Of a stretch of 64,000 nucleotides of DNA, positions 10,393 to 23,472 are shown piece after piece. The translations under genes were made by a program, and so were the position numbers. How positions within the stretch are numbered: the stretch's first letter is position 1; every line of letters begins with the position of its first letter. The stretch comes from Balaenoptera acutorostrata (taxonomy: Eukaryota; Chordata; Mammalia; Artiodactyla; Balaenopteridae), in contig NC_080070.1 in NCBI RefSeq assembly GCF_949987535.1, positions 8,986,016 through 9,050,015 of the forward strand. Direction: 5' to 3'. The notes beneath the pieces are model-generated. The model worked only from the letters and a program-made list of their open reading frames with translations. It made no database searches and was not told the origin of the DNA.

Positions 10393-13300
10393 GAAGGAGT
10401 TTAAAGGTAGGATGGAAACTAGTATATTCTCTACATGTAAACCTTTATAATCAGATTTGTGGTCAGAATAGTATATTCTGGACAAAGTATTTTTAATTTT
10501 TTATAGGTATGGAGGCAATAAGCAAAAGGAAAAGATCTCACCTCAGTTACTCAGGGTTGCACTAAATGCTTATCTTTGATATTAGAATTTGAAATAAGAG
10601 CTATACCCATAAGTCTACCCTACCCATATGCCTAACTTGGGTTTCCTTCAACCTTTAAGTGCACCTAACACACTGAAAGTGGTAATCAACTCACCTTCTC
10701 AACACCAAGTCTGTGTATTCCTCCACACATTTGGGGTTGAAGAGAAAAAAAAAAAAAAAAGAAATCAAGTACATTTTTTCAATGGAGGAAGGAGAACATT
10801 ATCTTAAAATTTAAGAAGAGTGTATATCCACAAATCATTGAATGTAGGAGTGAGAAGTAATTGTTATAAAGTGCTTGTTTCTCTCAGTAGGATGAAAGAA
10901 GATATGGTCTCAGTGGAGGAGTAAAATGACATAAGAGATTGGATTGAGATGAAAAGATAAAAGAACATGAGTCTAAGACAAATTTGTGTGTGTGTGTGTG
11001 ATCTATCTTGATCATTTCACACAACTAGTAAATGGCAGAACTGGGAAAAAGAGGAAGAAGGCATACAATGTTGTACATACTACAAATTTCCTATTTTAAA
11101 GAATATAAATATTTTAAGAAAAGTCATTGACCATCCACCTAGCATGATACCTGACTTATCATAAGTGCTCAGTAAATGTCTGTTTCATGATTAAAATAAT
11201 TACAATGACCAATGACAGAGTAAGCAGGAAACTGTTTGAAACATGTATTAAAACTACAGTGCTAAACAGTATAGGCATTGCTGAGGCACTGAAGGCATCA
11301 TATTTAATTACCCTTTTATGTTGAGAAATACTTATTTTCCAAGTGATGAGGTGAATGACCTTCAATTCCTACTTCATTATGTCTTGAAGTTGACCCAGGG
11401 TAGGCTTTCTGACCTTCCAGGCGAGTATCTTCAGAAAAGTCCTCATTAAGGGAATCATTACCCTGAGAAAAGGAGTCCCCTTTCAGATGTAGCTATCAGC
11501 ACGAATATGGAAATTCTACTAAATGTGGAGAGCTGCCTTATGAAAAGTTTTTAGATTCCCATCTGGAGTAGGGGCATAAAAGACTTCTCCTCCACTCCAT
11601 GTAAGCACTGATATTAGGATTAATTTGACCTATCATTGATCCAGGTATTCATGTCATTCTGATTAGCTTGTGAAAGGAAGTTGGGAAAAGTTTGATAAGT
11701 TTGCAAAACAGTATTGATGCTGATTATAGACTGTTAGAGAGCTTGCTCTATTAGTCCTAACTGCTAGACACTCTTACACAGTTTTATCTGCTGACCACTG
11801 TGATGAACACAGGAAGTAGGAGAGTCAAACTGTTCCATACTGAATGCTCAAGAGGTCATCCTGAGATGTAAGGGGTATCGTTACCACACACTCCCTCCTA
11901 AATTCTTGTGTACAAATGCTGTGGGTGAACTCAGGGCCAGTTCCAGGCACACGTGTGATTTCTTTCTCTGTGTCCCTCCTCCTCCTCCTCATTTTTCACC
12001 CGTTGGTGGTTTCATGGTGGGGGGAGAGGCATATTCTGTGTGTAGAGAAGGAGGCAGATTGATATACGTGTGAAAATGTGCATAAGAAATGTACAGTTTA
12101 AAACAAAAACTGAGTAATAGTATCTCACAGAAGATCCATGGTTCATCATCAAATGAATATTTAAGCCAAAGTCCAGAGTGTGGACGAAGGACTTCAGGCC
12201 AGAGTAGTCAGGAAGGGTTTAAAAGGAGAAGAATTTGAAGGATGAGTGAGATTTGGTGGAAAAACAGCAGAAGGGCCACATATTTCCATTAGGTGGATCT
12301 GACTTGACAAAATCTCTGATCTTGGAAGGTTTAATCTTGAGTATTTTAAGACCAGTAAATCCTGGAATTAATATTTAACTTTCCTGTACACAGCTAACAA
12401 GGTTTAGCATTTAAACTGCCGATCCCTCAGCGAGCTATCCAGCAATATGTCCTCTTTCAACTGCATAGGGTTTATGTATGTCTTTATCTATCTTCTCTAT
12501 GGAGGGAATTTTACTCCATTAAGTGATTTCTGAGATGTTTCCTCATTGTAATGGAATCGGCAATGCTTTTGATATGAGTAATATTTCAACTTCAATTTCA
12601 GAGAACCTTTACAGTTTTCATTATTATTGCTTCTTACAGTGTGATGTATGGTAAATTTATACTCATTAGGATGTCCTAAATATTACAAAGGAGTAGTCCA
12701 AAGAGTTACAGTATACATGGTATTTGTCTTTCAAAATTTCTGTCATGTATCAAAATTCTTTTTATTTTCTTGATGGAGAATGACTGGTGTAAGCAATCCA
12801 GAGGTTCTTTATTTTGTCCAAAAGGTGCTGAGAGTCTAAAAATCTGAAAAGCGCCGTAAAATCAGCATCTCTATCATTTATGTGGACTTTTGGTTCTCAC
12901 TATATTTCACAGGGCTACTTCATAAGTCATGGTTCCTTTTTCATAGAACAAAAGGATCAAAAGACACAAAATACAGTTGGGCCTTGTCTGGCTAGTAATT
13001 TCAGGCTTCTTAAGATTCACAGTGGAGAAGTATTGAAAAAGCATGACTGGAGTGATGTGATCAGAGTTGTGCTTTATTATGACTAATAAGATCATGCCAG
13101 ACTCAGACTGGCTTGAGAAAAAAAAATGTATGTCTGGATCAGAAATAGCATTTTGGAAGCTAATTCACTCATTTCATTGAGCGGTAATAAGCATTTGGGT
13201 GGCCTTGGGGAAAGACAGTCAGGTATGTACCGGAATTTGGGAAGGAGGTGACAAGTAACTAGATGTTGGGAAGAAAATAAAAGTTGAAAAACTGTAAGGC

Positions 13301-14873
13301 AGAATGACTGTAATATGATGTTACCATCAATACGATTAAGGAGGTTAGCAGGATGAACTGCAGTTTGTTGGGCTTGCTGTGCCAATAGGGCATTTTTGAG
13401 GACACAGTTCAGAGGTCAGCGTAGAGAGGACTGACCCCTGTTTGAGGCGTAGTTAGTTCTCTGTGCCTGCTAGCGATGTCTTGAGTTATAGAGTGTTTTA
13501 CACAATGCTATATTATTTACTGGTTTTTGTATCTAGAACACATTTTTTTCCCATCTGTACTCACCCCCCAATCCCATGACAGTATTAAGTAATGGAGCCC
13601 ATGAAAGATGGCAATTGCCAGGGTTTATGGAGATGCAAACTCCCCCAGCCCCCACTGCAGTCAGCACCTGTCTGTTTAGAGACCCCTTGCTTTCCAGGAT
13701 GACTCCCAACCTCCATGTCCTTGCACTCATTTGTATTATCTCTGAATGGAAGTTGGAAGAAGGTACTATTGGAGGGCTGGAGACATTAGTCTGGTTACTT
13801 TGAAAAGTCGGCATCCACCTGGTGAATGCCCATGTGGTTTTATAGCTGGTACAGGCCAAGTGTTTCTGAACTAGGGGACAGGAAAAGAAATACAAACTGT
13901 TTCTCTTCTACTTTCAGGTGCCCACACCAGGCCTGTTTCTGGCAGAAACATCATGGGTGACCCCATTTGTTTTCATTAATCTAATATCATCTGCCTTACA
14001 GGGAATGAAATTCCCTCCACACAACAGATCAAAGTCAGTTCTACTTGTCTCATTATGATCTTCAACTTCTTTTCTCTAGGTTCCTCATAGATATTTTATT
14101 GGGAAATTGGGACAGCCTGTGTCAGGCACTGTTAAAATAGCATCTGGTTAAGACAGGAGATACCATATGTATAAAAGTTGTATACGCACAGCTTAAGTAA
14201 ATGTCCAAGTATACCTTAGGCTTACTAAACCATGTGACTGACTCATTCGCTAAAATAAAATCTGAATTTTTCAAATCAATGCTAGTTATCAAGGAGATTA
14301 TAATAAATATTATCATGTGGCACCTAAGGATAAAAATCTAATGCTAACTGTATTGAAAGTTCTCTCTTTGGAACCTCAAAATAGTATTAAGTTATTGGCT
14401 ATCCAGTTTCTAAAAAGTCTTTAAAAATTGTTCCTGGAGAAAACTAATGAATATACTCTCCTCAGTTGCTCTACTATAAATTTTAAATTCTCTTAGATGC
14501 ATTCACAATTCATTCACTCAGTCATTCATTAAACATGTATTAAGCACTGCGTGAACTTATCCTCAAATTATAAGAAAAGCAAAAATACAAATAAATGACA
14601 TTAAAACTATATGATAAGTACAGTAAGAACAGGAGGTGATATCTCTGCTCTCAAAAGATGAGTCACAGAAGAACAGAAGCATGACACATGTACCAAAGGG
14701 CTGTAGCAGGCTGGCAAGAAGCAGCATAGTGTATGTACAAAAATCCAAATAGTTGGGGGTTGGCACATTTTAAAGCATCAAGCAGGGTATGACACTGTTA
14801 GCTTTGTAGTTTAAGTAGATTAGAATGTAAGTTGTCTGGAAGAAAAAAATGGAAACTGAATAAAACTTGGAAG
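10393..14873. other. Intronic sequence, mostly unassigned, old repeat fragments
   Basis: A 17-base A run lies near 10745. A MIR/L2-like 3' end is near 11125-11190 (AGTGCTCAGTAAATGTCTGT-like). Segments near 12180-12330 and 13020-13380 resemble an ancient dispersed repeat that I cannot name. The 120-residue minus-strand frame at 13533-13895 has no recognisable domain. No exon was seen. Confidence 0.5.
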
Positions 14874-15206
14874 TTTTTTTTAATTTAATTTTTATTTTAT
14901 ATTAGACTATAGTTGATTTACAATGTTGTTAGTTTCAGATGTACAGCAAAGTGATTCAATTATATGTATATTCATTCTTTTTCAGATTGCTTTCCCATAT
15001 AGGTTATTACAGATTATTGAGTAGAGTTCCCTGTGTTATACAGTAGGTCCTTGTTGATTATCTATTTTATATATAGTAGTGTGTATATGTTAATCCCAAA
15101 CTCCTAATTTATCCCTTCTCAACTTTAGCCTTTGGTAACCATAAGTTTGTGTTCTATGTCTGTGAGTCTGTTTCTGTTTTGTAAATAAGTTCATTGTATC
15201 ATTTTT

Positions 15207-18200
15207 TTAGATTCCACATATAAGTGATACATGATATTTTTCTTTCTCTGGCTTACTTCACTTAGTATGCTAATCTCTGGGTTCATCCATGTTGCTGCAA
15301 ATGGCATTATTTCATTCATTTTATGGTTGAGTAATATTCCATTGTATATACATACCATATCTTCTTTATCCATTCCTCTGTTGATGGACATTTAGGTTGC
15401 TTCCATGTCTTGGCTACTGTAAATAGTGCTGCAATGAACATTGGGGTGCATGTATCTTTTCAAACTATGGTTTTCTCTGGATATATGCCCAGGTGTGGGA
15501 TTGCTGGATCATATGATAGTTATATTTTTAGTTTTTTAAGGAACCTCCATAGTATTCTCCATAATGGTTGTACCAATTTACATTCCCACCAACAGTGTAG
15601 GAGGGTTCCCTTTTCTCCACACCCTCTCCTGCATTTATTGTTTGTAGACTTTTTGATGATGGCCATTCTGACTGGTGAGAGGGGATACCTCATTGTTGTT
15701 TTGATTTGCATTTCTCTAATAATTAGTGATGTTGTGCATCTTTTCACGTGCCCATTGGCCATCTGTATGTCTTCTTTGGAGAAATGTCTATTTAGATCTC
15801 CTGCCCATTTTTCGATTGGGTTGTTTGTGTTTTGATACTGAGCTGCATGAGCTGTTTGTATATTTTGGAGATTAATCCATTGTCAGTCATTTTGTTTGCA
15901 AATATTTTCTCCCATTCTGTGGGTTGTCTTTTCGTTTTGTTTGTGGTTTCCTTTGCTGTGCAAAAGCTTTTAAGTTTAATTAGGTCCCATTTGTTTATTT
16001 TTGTTTTTATTTTCATTACTCTAGGAGGTGGATCCAAAAAGATACTGCTGTGATTTACATCAAAGAGTGTTCTATGTTTTCCTCTAAGAGTCTTATAGTA
16101 TCTGGTCTTACATTTAGGTCTTTAATCCATTTTGATTTTATTTTTGTGTATGGTGTTAGAGAATGTTCTAATTTGATTCTTTTACATGTAGCTATCCAGT
16201 TTTCCCAGCACCACTTGTTGAAGACACTGTCTTTTCTTCATTGTATATTTTCACCTCCTTTGTCATACATTAACTGACCATAGGTGTGTGGGTTTATTCC
16301 TGGGCTTTCTTTCCTGTTCCTTTGATCTATATTTCTCTTTTTGTGCCACTACCATACTGTTTTGATAACTGTAGCTTTGTAGTACAGTCTGATGTCAGGG
16401 AGCCTGATTCCTCCAGCTCCATTTTTCTTTATCAGGATTGCTCTGACTATTCAGGGTCTTCTGTCTTTCCATACAAATTTAAAATTTTTTTGCCCTAGTT
16501 CTATGAAAAATGCCATTGGTAATTTAATAGGGATTGCATTGAATCTGTAGATTGCCTTGGGTAGTATAGTCATTTTGACAATACTGATTCTTCCAATCCA
16601 AGAACACAGTATATCTTTCCATCTGTTAGTGTCATCTTCAGTTTCTTTCACAGTGTCTTATATTTTTCAGAGTACAGGTCTTTTCCCTCCTTAGGTAGGT
16701 TTATTCTTGGGTATTTTATTATTTTTCATGCATTGGTAAACAGGATTGTTTCCTTAATGTCTCTTTCTGCTCTTTTGTTGTTAATGTATAGAAATACAAA
16801 AGACTTCTGTGTATTAATTTTGTATCCTTTAACTTTACCAAATTCATTGATGAGCTCTAGTAGTTTTCTGGTAGCGACTTTAGGATTTTCTATGTATAGT
16901 ATTATGTCACCTGCAAACGGTAACAGTTTTAATTCTTTTCCAGTTTGGATTCCTTTTATTTCTTTTTCTTCTATTATTGTCATGGTTAGGACTTCCAAAA
17001 CCATGTTGAATAAATGTGGCAAGGGTGGACATCCTTGTCTTGTTCCTGATCTTAGAGGAAATGCTTTCAGTTTTCACCATTGAGTATGATGTTAGCTGTG
17101 GGTCTGTCATATATGGTGTTTATTAGATTGAAGTAGGTTCCCTCTATGCCCACTTTCTAGAGTTTTTAAAATCATAAATGGGTGTTGAATTTTGTTGAAA
17201 GCTTTTTCTGCATCTATTGAGATGATCATATGGTTTTTATTCTTCAGTTTGTTAATGTGGTATATCACAGATTGATTTGCAGATATTGAAAACTCCTTGC
17301 ATCCCTGGGATAAATCCCATTTGATCATGGTGTATGATTCTTTTAATGTATTGTTGGATTCAGTTTTCTAGGTTTTTGTTGGGGACTTCTGCATCTGTGT
17401 TTATCAGTGATATTGGCCTGTAATTTTCTTTTTTGTGTGTATCTTCATTTGGTTTTGGTATGAAGGTGACGATAGCCTTAGAGAATGAGTTTAGGAGTGT
17501 TCCTTCCTCTGCAGTTTTTTTGGAAGAGTTTCAGAAGGATAGGTGTTAACTTTTTTCTGAATGTTTGATAGAATTTGCCTGTGAAGCCATCTGGTCCTGG
17601 ACTTTAGTTTGTTGGAAGTTTTTAAATCACAGTTTCAATTTCGATACTTGTGATTGATCTGTTCATATTTTCTATTTCTTCCTGGTTCATTCTTGGAATA
17701 TTGTATCCTTTTAAGAATTTGCTCATTTCTTCTAGTTTGTCCAATTTATTGGCATATAGTTGCTTGTAGTAGTCTCTTATGATCCTTTGTATTTCTGTGG
17801 TTTCAGGTGTAACATCTCCTTTTTCATTTCTAATTTTATTGATTTGAGCCCTCTCCCTTTTTGTTTTGATGAGTCTGGCTAAAGGTTTATCAATTTTATC
17901 CTTTCAAAGATCCAGCTTTTAGGTTCATTGGTCTTTTCTATTGTTTTCTTCACCTCTATTTCATTTATTTCTGCTCTGATCTTTATGATTTCTTTCCTTC
18001 CACTAACTTTGGGTCTTGTTTGTTCTTTCACTAGTTGCTTTAGGTGTAAAGTTAGGTTTTTTTATTTGAGATTTTTCTTGCTTCCTGAGGTACGATTGTA
18101 TTGCTATAAATCTCCCTCTTAGAACTTCTTTTGCTGCTTCCCATAGCTTTTGGATTGTTGTGTTTTCATTTTCATTTGTCTCTAGGCAATTTTTGATTTC

Positions 18201-19001
18201 CTCTTTGATTTCTTTAGTAATTCACTGGTTGTTTAGTAACATTGTTTAGGCTCCACATGATTGTGGTTTTTTTTACAGTTTTTTTTCTTGTAGTTGATTT
18301 CTAATCTCATAGCATGGTGGCCAGAGAAGATGGTTGATATGATTTCCGTCTTCTTAATTTTACTTAGCCTTGCTTTGTGGCCCAGCATGTGATCTATCCT
18401 GGAGACTGTTCCACGTACACTTGAGAAGAATGCGTACTCTGCTGCTTTTGGATGGAATGTTATATCAATGTCAGTTCAGTCCATCTGGTCTAATGTGTCA
18501 TTTAAGGCTCTGTTTCCTTATTGATTTCCTGTCTGGATGAGGTGTACATTGATGAAAGTTGGGTGTTAAAGTCCCCCACTATTATTGTGTTATTGTCGAT
18601 TTCTCCTTTTATGACTGTTAAGAGCACCTCGATATATAAGGCAAATGCTGTGTTGGATGTATATTTATTTACAATTGTTGTATCTTCTTCTTGGATTGAT
18701 CTCTTGATCATTATGTAGTGTTCTTGTTTGTCTCTTGTAACAGTCTTTATTTTAACAACTATTTTGTCTGATACGAGTATTGCTACTCCAGCTTTCTTTT
18801 GATTGCCATTGCATGGAATACTTTTTTCCATCCCCTCAATTTCAGTCTGTATGTGTCCCTAGATCTGAAGTGGGTCTCCTGTAGACAGCATATATATGGA
18901 TCTTTTCTTTTTATCCATTCAGCCAGTCTATGTCTTTTGGTTGGAGCATTTAATCCATTTACATTCAAGGTAATTATTTATATGTATGTTCTTATTTCCA
19001 T
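15207..19001 (-). pseudogene. L1 ORF2 pseudogene (endonuclease, reverse transcriptase, Cys-rich end)
   Basis: The span from ATG at 19001 to TAA at 15207-15209 is 3795 bp, close to normal ORF2 length. Recognisable parts in order are the endonuclease start (MNVNGLNAPTKRHRLAEWIK at 18968) with the QETH motif, an IIVGDFNT motif near 18600, reverse transcriptase fragments ([16 protein letters not shown] near 17200), and the C-terminal Cys/His segment ([18 protein letters not shown] near 15600). The polymerase motif normally FADD reads FAGD at about 16906-16917, so one catalytic aspartate is lost. Several in-frame stops and frameshifts also break it. Confidence 0.9.
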
Positions 19002-19389
19002 CTTGTTAATTGTTTTGGGTTTGTTTTTGAGGTCTTTTTTCTTCCCTTCCTCTTTTGCTCTCTTCTCTTGTGATTTGATGACTATCTTTAGTGTTGTGTT
19101 TGGATTGCTTTTCTTTTTTGTGTGTGTTTCTACTGTAGATTTTTGGTTTGTGGTTACCATGGGGTTTTGATATAGCAGTCTATATATATACAAGATTGTT
19201 TAAAATTGCTGGTCTGTTAATTTCAAATGCATTTCCAATATCCTGCATTTGTATTCTTCTCATGATTGCTGGTTTTGATATCATATTTGTGTGTGGATGA
19301 TTTCCTACCATAACTGTATGTTTGCCTTTACCAGTGAGCTTTCCCATTAGTAATTTTCTTGTTTATAGTTGTGGCATTTTCTTTTCCAT

Positions 19390-20280
19390 CTAGAGAAGTT
19401 CCTTTAGCATTTGTTGTAAAGCTGGTTTGGTGTTACTAAATTCTCTTAGCTTTTGCTTGTCTGTAAAGCTTTTGATTTCTCTGTCAAATCTGAACGAGAG
19501 CCTTGCTGGGTAGAGTATTCTTGGTTGTAGCTTCTTCACTTTCATCACGTTAAATATATTGTACCACTCCCTTCTGGCCTGCAGACTTTCTGCTGAAAAA
19601 CCAGCTGATAACATAAAAGGGAATCCCCACAAGGTTATTTGTTGCTTTTCCCTTGTTGCTTTTGATATTTTCTCTTTGTCTTTAACTTTCGTCAGTTTGA
19701 TTTATATGTGTCTCGGTGTGTTCCTCTTTGGGTTTATCCTCAATGGGACTCTGTGCTTCCTGGACTTCAGTGAGTGTTTCCTTTCCCATGTTAGGGAAGT
19801 TTTTGGCTATAATCCCTTCAAATATTTTCTCAGGCCCTTTGTCTCTCTCTTCTCTGGGCCCCCTATAATGCAAACGTTGATGTGTTTAATGTTGTCCCAG
19901 AGGTTTCAGACTGTCCTCATTACTTTTCATTCTTCTTTCTTTATTCTGTTTCACAGCAGTGATTTCCACCAATCTATCTTCCAGCTCACTTATTTGTTCT
20001 TCTGCCTCATTTATTCTGCTATTGAGTCCTTCTAGTGTATTTTTCATTTCAATTATTGTACTGTTCATATCTGTTCTTTTAAGCTTCTAACTCTTTATTA
20101 AACATTTCTTGTATCCTCTCGGTCTGTGCCTCCATTCTTTTTTCCGTGATCTTGGATCAACTTTACTATTGTTACTCTGAATTCTTTTTCAGGTAGATTG
20201 CGTATCTCCACTTCACTTAGTTGTTCTTCTGGGGTTTTATCTTGTTCCTTCACCTGGAACATATTTCTCTGCTGTCTCAT
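19390..20280 (-). pseudogene. L1 ORF1 pseudogene
   Basis: The start at 20280 gives MRQQRNMFQVKEQDKTPEEQ and the stop TAG is at 19390-19392, for 891 bp, the full expected length. The middle contains heptad-patterned coiled coil (near 19890-20068, with segments like NSRINEAEEQISELEDRLVE), and the C-terminus ends ALQQMLKELL. Frame breaks near 20090, 19880 and 19660 divide it into four pieces. In an active L1 this protein coats the RNA and acts as a chaperone. Confidence 0.88.
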
Positions 20281-20685
20281 TTTGTCTAACTTTCTGTGTT
20301 TGTGGTCTCCCTTCTTCAGGCTGCAAGACTGTATCTCTTCTTGGTTCCGGTGTCTGCCCCCTGGTGGTGAGGTTGGTCCAAGGGCTTGTGCAGGCTTCCT
20401 GGTGGGAGGGACTGGTGTCTTCCCACTGGTGGGTGGAGCTGGGTTTTGTCCCTCTCATGGGTGGGGCTGTGTCAAGGGGTTTTGTTTATAGGTGGCTGTT
20501 GGCTCAGGATGACTTTAGGCAGCCTGTCTGCTGGTGTGTGAGGCTATGTTCCCATCCTGTTCATTGTTTTGCCTGAGGCATCCCAGCACTGGTGGCTGCA
20601 GGCTGTTGGGTGGGGCCAGGTCTTGGTGCCAAAATAGTGACCTCTGGGGGAGCTCACACTGATTGGTATTCCCTGGGGTGTTAAC

Positions 20686-22313
20686 TACAGATAAGAATAA
20701 ACTCTGATCATATGAGTAACAGATATGATAGCTAGAACTTGGGGTAAATAAAGTAAAGATGGAGAAAAACATTGGGTTATTGGACATTTTAAGAGATAAA
20801 CATCAGGAGGTCTTGAACTTGATAATTGATTAAACGGGCACTGAAAAGAGAAGTCAAAGATGATGGCTGGATTTCTAGCTTAAGGAATGGGATGGAAGTA
20901 TGGTGATACTGCCCAAATGAGCTGAAGATATAGGTTGGAAAAAGAAAAATGGAAGAAGAGGAGTCAGTCTTAAAAAGGGAGGAATATTCAGTTTGAGGCA
21001 TTATGATATTGAGGTGTCTATGGAACTTTCAACTATAACCATAGCAGAGAACTAGGTATAAATCCAATGACCTAGGTAGCTGATTAGGAAATTTAAAGTT
21101 GGAAGTCATCTGGTTGTTGAAAGAATGATAATGGACAGCATAAACTTAAGAAAATGCATCAAGTTAAGAGTAGTAGGTGAAGGTGGTAACCACAGAGCAT
21201 CAACATTTAAGATAGAAAACATTCATGATGGAGACAGAGGAGGAACAGGGTAGCATGAGAAGAACAAATAAGCAAGGTATTGTGGAAATCAAGGGAAGAG
21301 AGAGCTTTGAGAGTGAATGTTTAACAGGTATAAAGTGTAGCAGAGAGTATCCACTAGGTAAAAGGTGAACAATTTCCAGGAGATCTGGGCATAAAAAAGA
21401 CAAGATTTAACTTACAGAATTTCTGTTAAGGTAGTGAAGATAGAAACCAGGTTTCAGGTGATCAGTAAACGAAAAGTGAAACATAAATTTGGTGCTATGT
21501 TTTTACGAAATTGGGTGAGTAGGAAAGGAGAATCACTAAAGGTAACTAAAGTAATATACTGACTAGTTTATGGGAAGCCAAAGCAAATCAATTTAGATAA
21601 TCAGAAAGCTCTATCCCTGTATCATATTAGAAAAAAACCTTTACTGGATTTAATTTTATGTCCCTAGATTTAAGAACTCCATTTTTGAATGTGGTGTCAT
21701 AAGAGTTGTTGAGAATAGTGCCCACTTCTCCATCTTAAGACCCGAGCAAGAAGTTGTAGATTTTAATGCCATCAAAAAACATTAATTGCTTGAGGTACAG
21801 TTCTTTCTTTCCAATAAGATCTATGTAAGGTTTGTATTTCCTTTTATGTGTTGGCTGCCAACAGGTGCAGAATTAAATATTATAGTCAAATTATAGAAAA
21901 TATAGGTTAATCCTGATGGTATGTATTCTTTCTTTCCTCCTTGATTTGTCTTCTGTTCCAGCTTATTAAGATGTTTTGTGGTAAGTGATTGTACTTTTTA
22001 AAGAAGCAGGGTATACACATACCAAACGATGCATGTGTGCTATGGTGTCTGCCCTTGAAGTCAGGGATGAGGGCTGGAGTAGCTCATAGAAAGAGCTTGT
22101 GCCTATGGATATAAAATCCAACATTAAGTTACAAAAACATCCTGATATCTTCTCTTAGTTTAGACCCTTGTGTTCAACTCCAAGACATCTAACAAGTTCT
22201 ATTTTTCAGTCTTAATTTCTCCACTGGAAAATATTGATGGCTTTTTTTTTTATAAGTAGGTAACCACTTTGTCTTTGTCCCTGATTGTGCATAATCACCC
22301 AAACAATGGAAAA
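20686..22313. other. Intronic sequence with unnamed ancient repeat similarity
   Basis: The purine-rich stretch 20800-21420 (GTTTGAGGCATTATGATATT-like and following) resembles a widespread ancient mammalian repeat that I cannot name with confidence. The remainder to 22313 is unassigned. Open frames on either strand are short and featureless. Confidence 0.45.
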
Positions 22314-22389
22314 AGCTTATATTAACATGAACCAAGAAACTGTAACAATGGAGCTTATATTAACATGAACCAAGAAACTGTAACAATGG
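22314..22389. repeat. Exact 38-bp tandem duplication
   Basis: The unit beginning AGCTTATATTAACATGAACC occurs at 22314-22351 and again at 22352-22389 with no mismatch. An ACAATGGA octamer precedes the first copy and also closes each copy, a microhomology that suggests replication slippage. Identity of both copies implies a recent event. Confidence 0.95.
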
Positions 22390-22849
22390 AGTTACAAATG
22401 ACTTTGAAAATATTTTGATCAAAATCAAAACGTGAGTGTATGGCAGTAATTCTATTGAACAACAGAATGAGTTATAGAATCAATTAGCCAATATTTGAAA
22501 TTAAAAGGGAATGTGTAATTCATCATTCTCTGGTTATAATTCAGTCAATCAATTCAAAGTTGACCTACTGAGAATCTTACCTTGCTTTTCACACTTTTAA
22601 TGTTAAATGTTCGCTATTTGGAATACATTTGATTTAGGTAACCTTTCACAGAGCACAGGTACATGTATGCCATAAATGTCAAGGAAAGAATAAAACTGTC
22701 TCTTCACACAGACATATAACAAGAATAAAGCTATTATTGGTACACATTAGACAGTCATGGAAAATCTGCTTATCTTTAAAGTCATCAGCTGAGAATAGCA
22801 TCATTAAGAAAGTTAATGTAAGTGGAAATTAAAATCAACCAATATTAGC

Positions 22850-22930
22850 CAGAGAGGGCAGAAACATCATGTTAATCACCTCTGTATCCTCAACAGCATC
22901 TAGTGTAATGTTTTGAAAATTCTTGACGTT
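22850..22930 (+). repeat. L2-type LINE 3' end, split by a SINE
   Basis: The order CACCTCTGTATCCTCAACAG, then TCAGTAAATGTCTTT, followed after the SINE by TTAATGAATG, resembles the L2 3' end on the plus strand. The SINE at 22945-23260 interrupts it exactly in the AGTAAATG segment. Confidence 0.6.
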
Positions 22931-22944
22931 CAGTAAATGTCTTT

Positions 22945-23260
22945 TTTTTTAATTTAAAAATTTTTTTTTTACTTTTTGGCTGCACTGGGTCTTTGTTGCT
23001 GTGCCTGGGCTTTCTCTAGTTGCGGCAAGCAGGGGCTACTCTTCATTGCAGTGCGCAGGCTTCTCATTGCTGTGGCTTCTCGTTGCGGAGGACGGGTTCC
23101 AAGCGCGTGGGCTTCAGTGGTTGCAGCACACGGGCTCAGTAGTTGTGGCACATGGGCTTAGTTGCTCCATGGCATGCGGGATCTTTCCGGACCAGGGCTA
23201 GAACCCGTGTCCCCTGCATTGGCAGGTGGATTCTTAACCACTGCGCCACCAGGGAAGTCC
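22945..23260 (-). mobile_element. CHR-family tRNA-derived SINE
   Basis: On the minus strand it begins with the head GGGACTTCCCTGGTGGCGCA, continues through the tRNA-related box B region and GC-rich body, and ends in an A-rich tail. Flanks carry CAGTAAATGTCTTT (22931-22944) and CAGTAAATATGTCTTT (23261-23276), a target duplication with a 2-bp change. It has no coding capacity; the open frames over it are artefacts of its GC-rich body. Confidence 0.92.
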
Positions 23261-23472
23261 CAGTAAATATGTCTTTAATGAATGGCATTTTGAGTTATTT
23301 AATTGCAGGTATCCCCATTTTTTTCCCCAAGGAATGTATTTCTCTTTTAGGTTTCATGATCATGATGTGATCCCCAATTATAGGTGATTGGGAAATAGAA
23401 TAACTAATTCCTGACATTATTTTAATCAGAAACTGGTTAGCCAACATGACTTATTCCAAGCGCCAAACTCAT

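Larger units (their letters stand above)
14874..20685 (-). mobile_element. L1 LINE, near full-length, decayed
   Basis: On the minus strand it carries a partial 5'UTR (about 20685-20281), ORF1 (20280-19390), an inter-ORF segment, ORF2 (19001-15207), a 3'UTR and an A tail beginning at 14874. It is the best-preserved L1 layout here: both ORFs keep near-normal length but have stops and frameshifts. The right boundary is approximate and only a weak, gapped target duplication (GAATAAAACT-like) is visible. It lies in the sense orientation of CNTNAP2, as does the L1 at 2665-8488. Confidence 0.9.

Noticed and set aside
13533..13895. 120-codon minus-strand open frame
   Set aside because: No recognisable domain, no convincing splice sites, and length is within chance expectation for this window.
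15410..15835. 141-codon plus-strand open frame
   Set aside because: Antisense shadow of the L1 ORF2 C-terminal region at 15207-19001.
19559..20035. 158-codon plus-strand open frame, hydrophobic and membrane-like
   Set aside because: Antisense to L1 ORF1; the hydrophobic appearance comes from reading the A-rich ORF1 strand backwards.
20198..20576. GC-richer plus-strand frames near 20.2-20.6 kb
   Set aside because: They fall in the antisense of L1 ORF1 N-terminus and 5'UTR.
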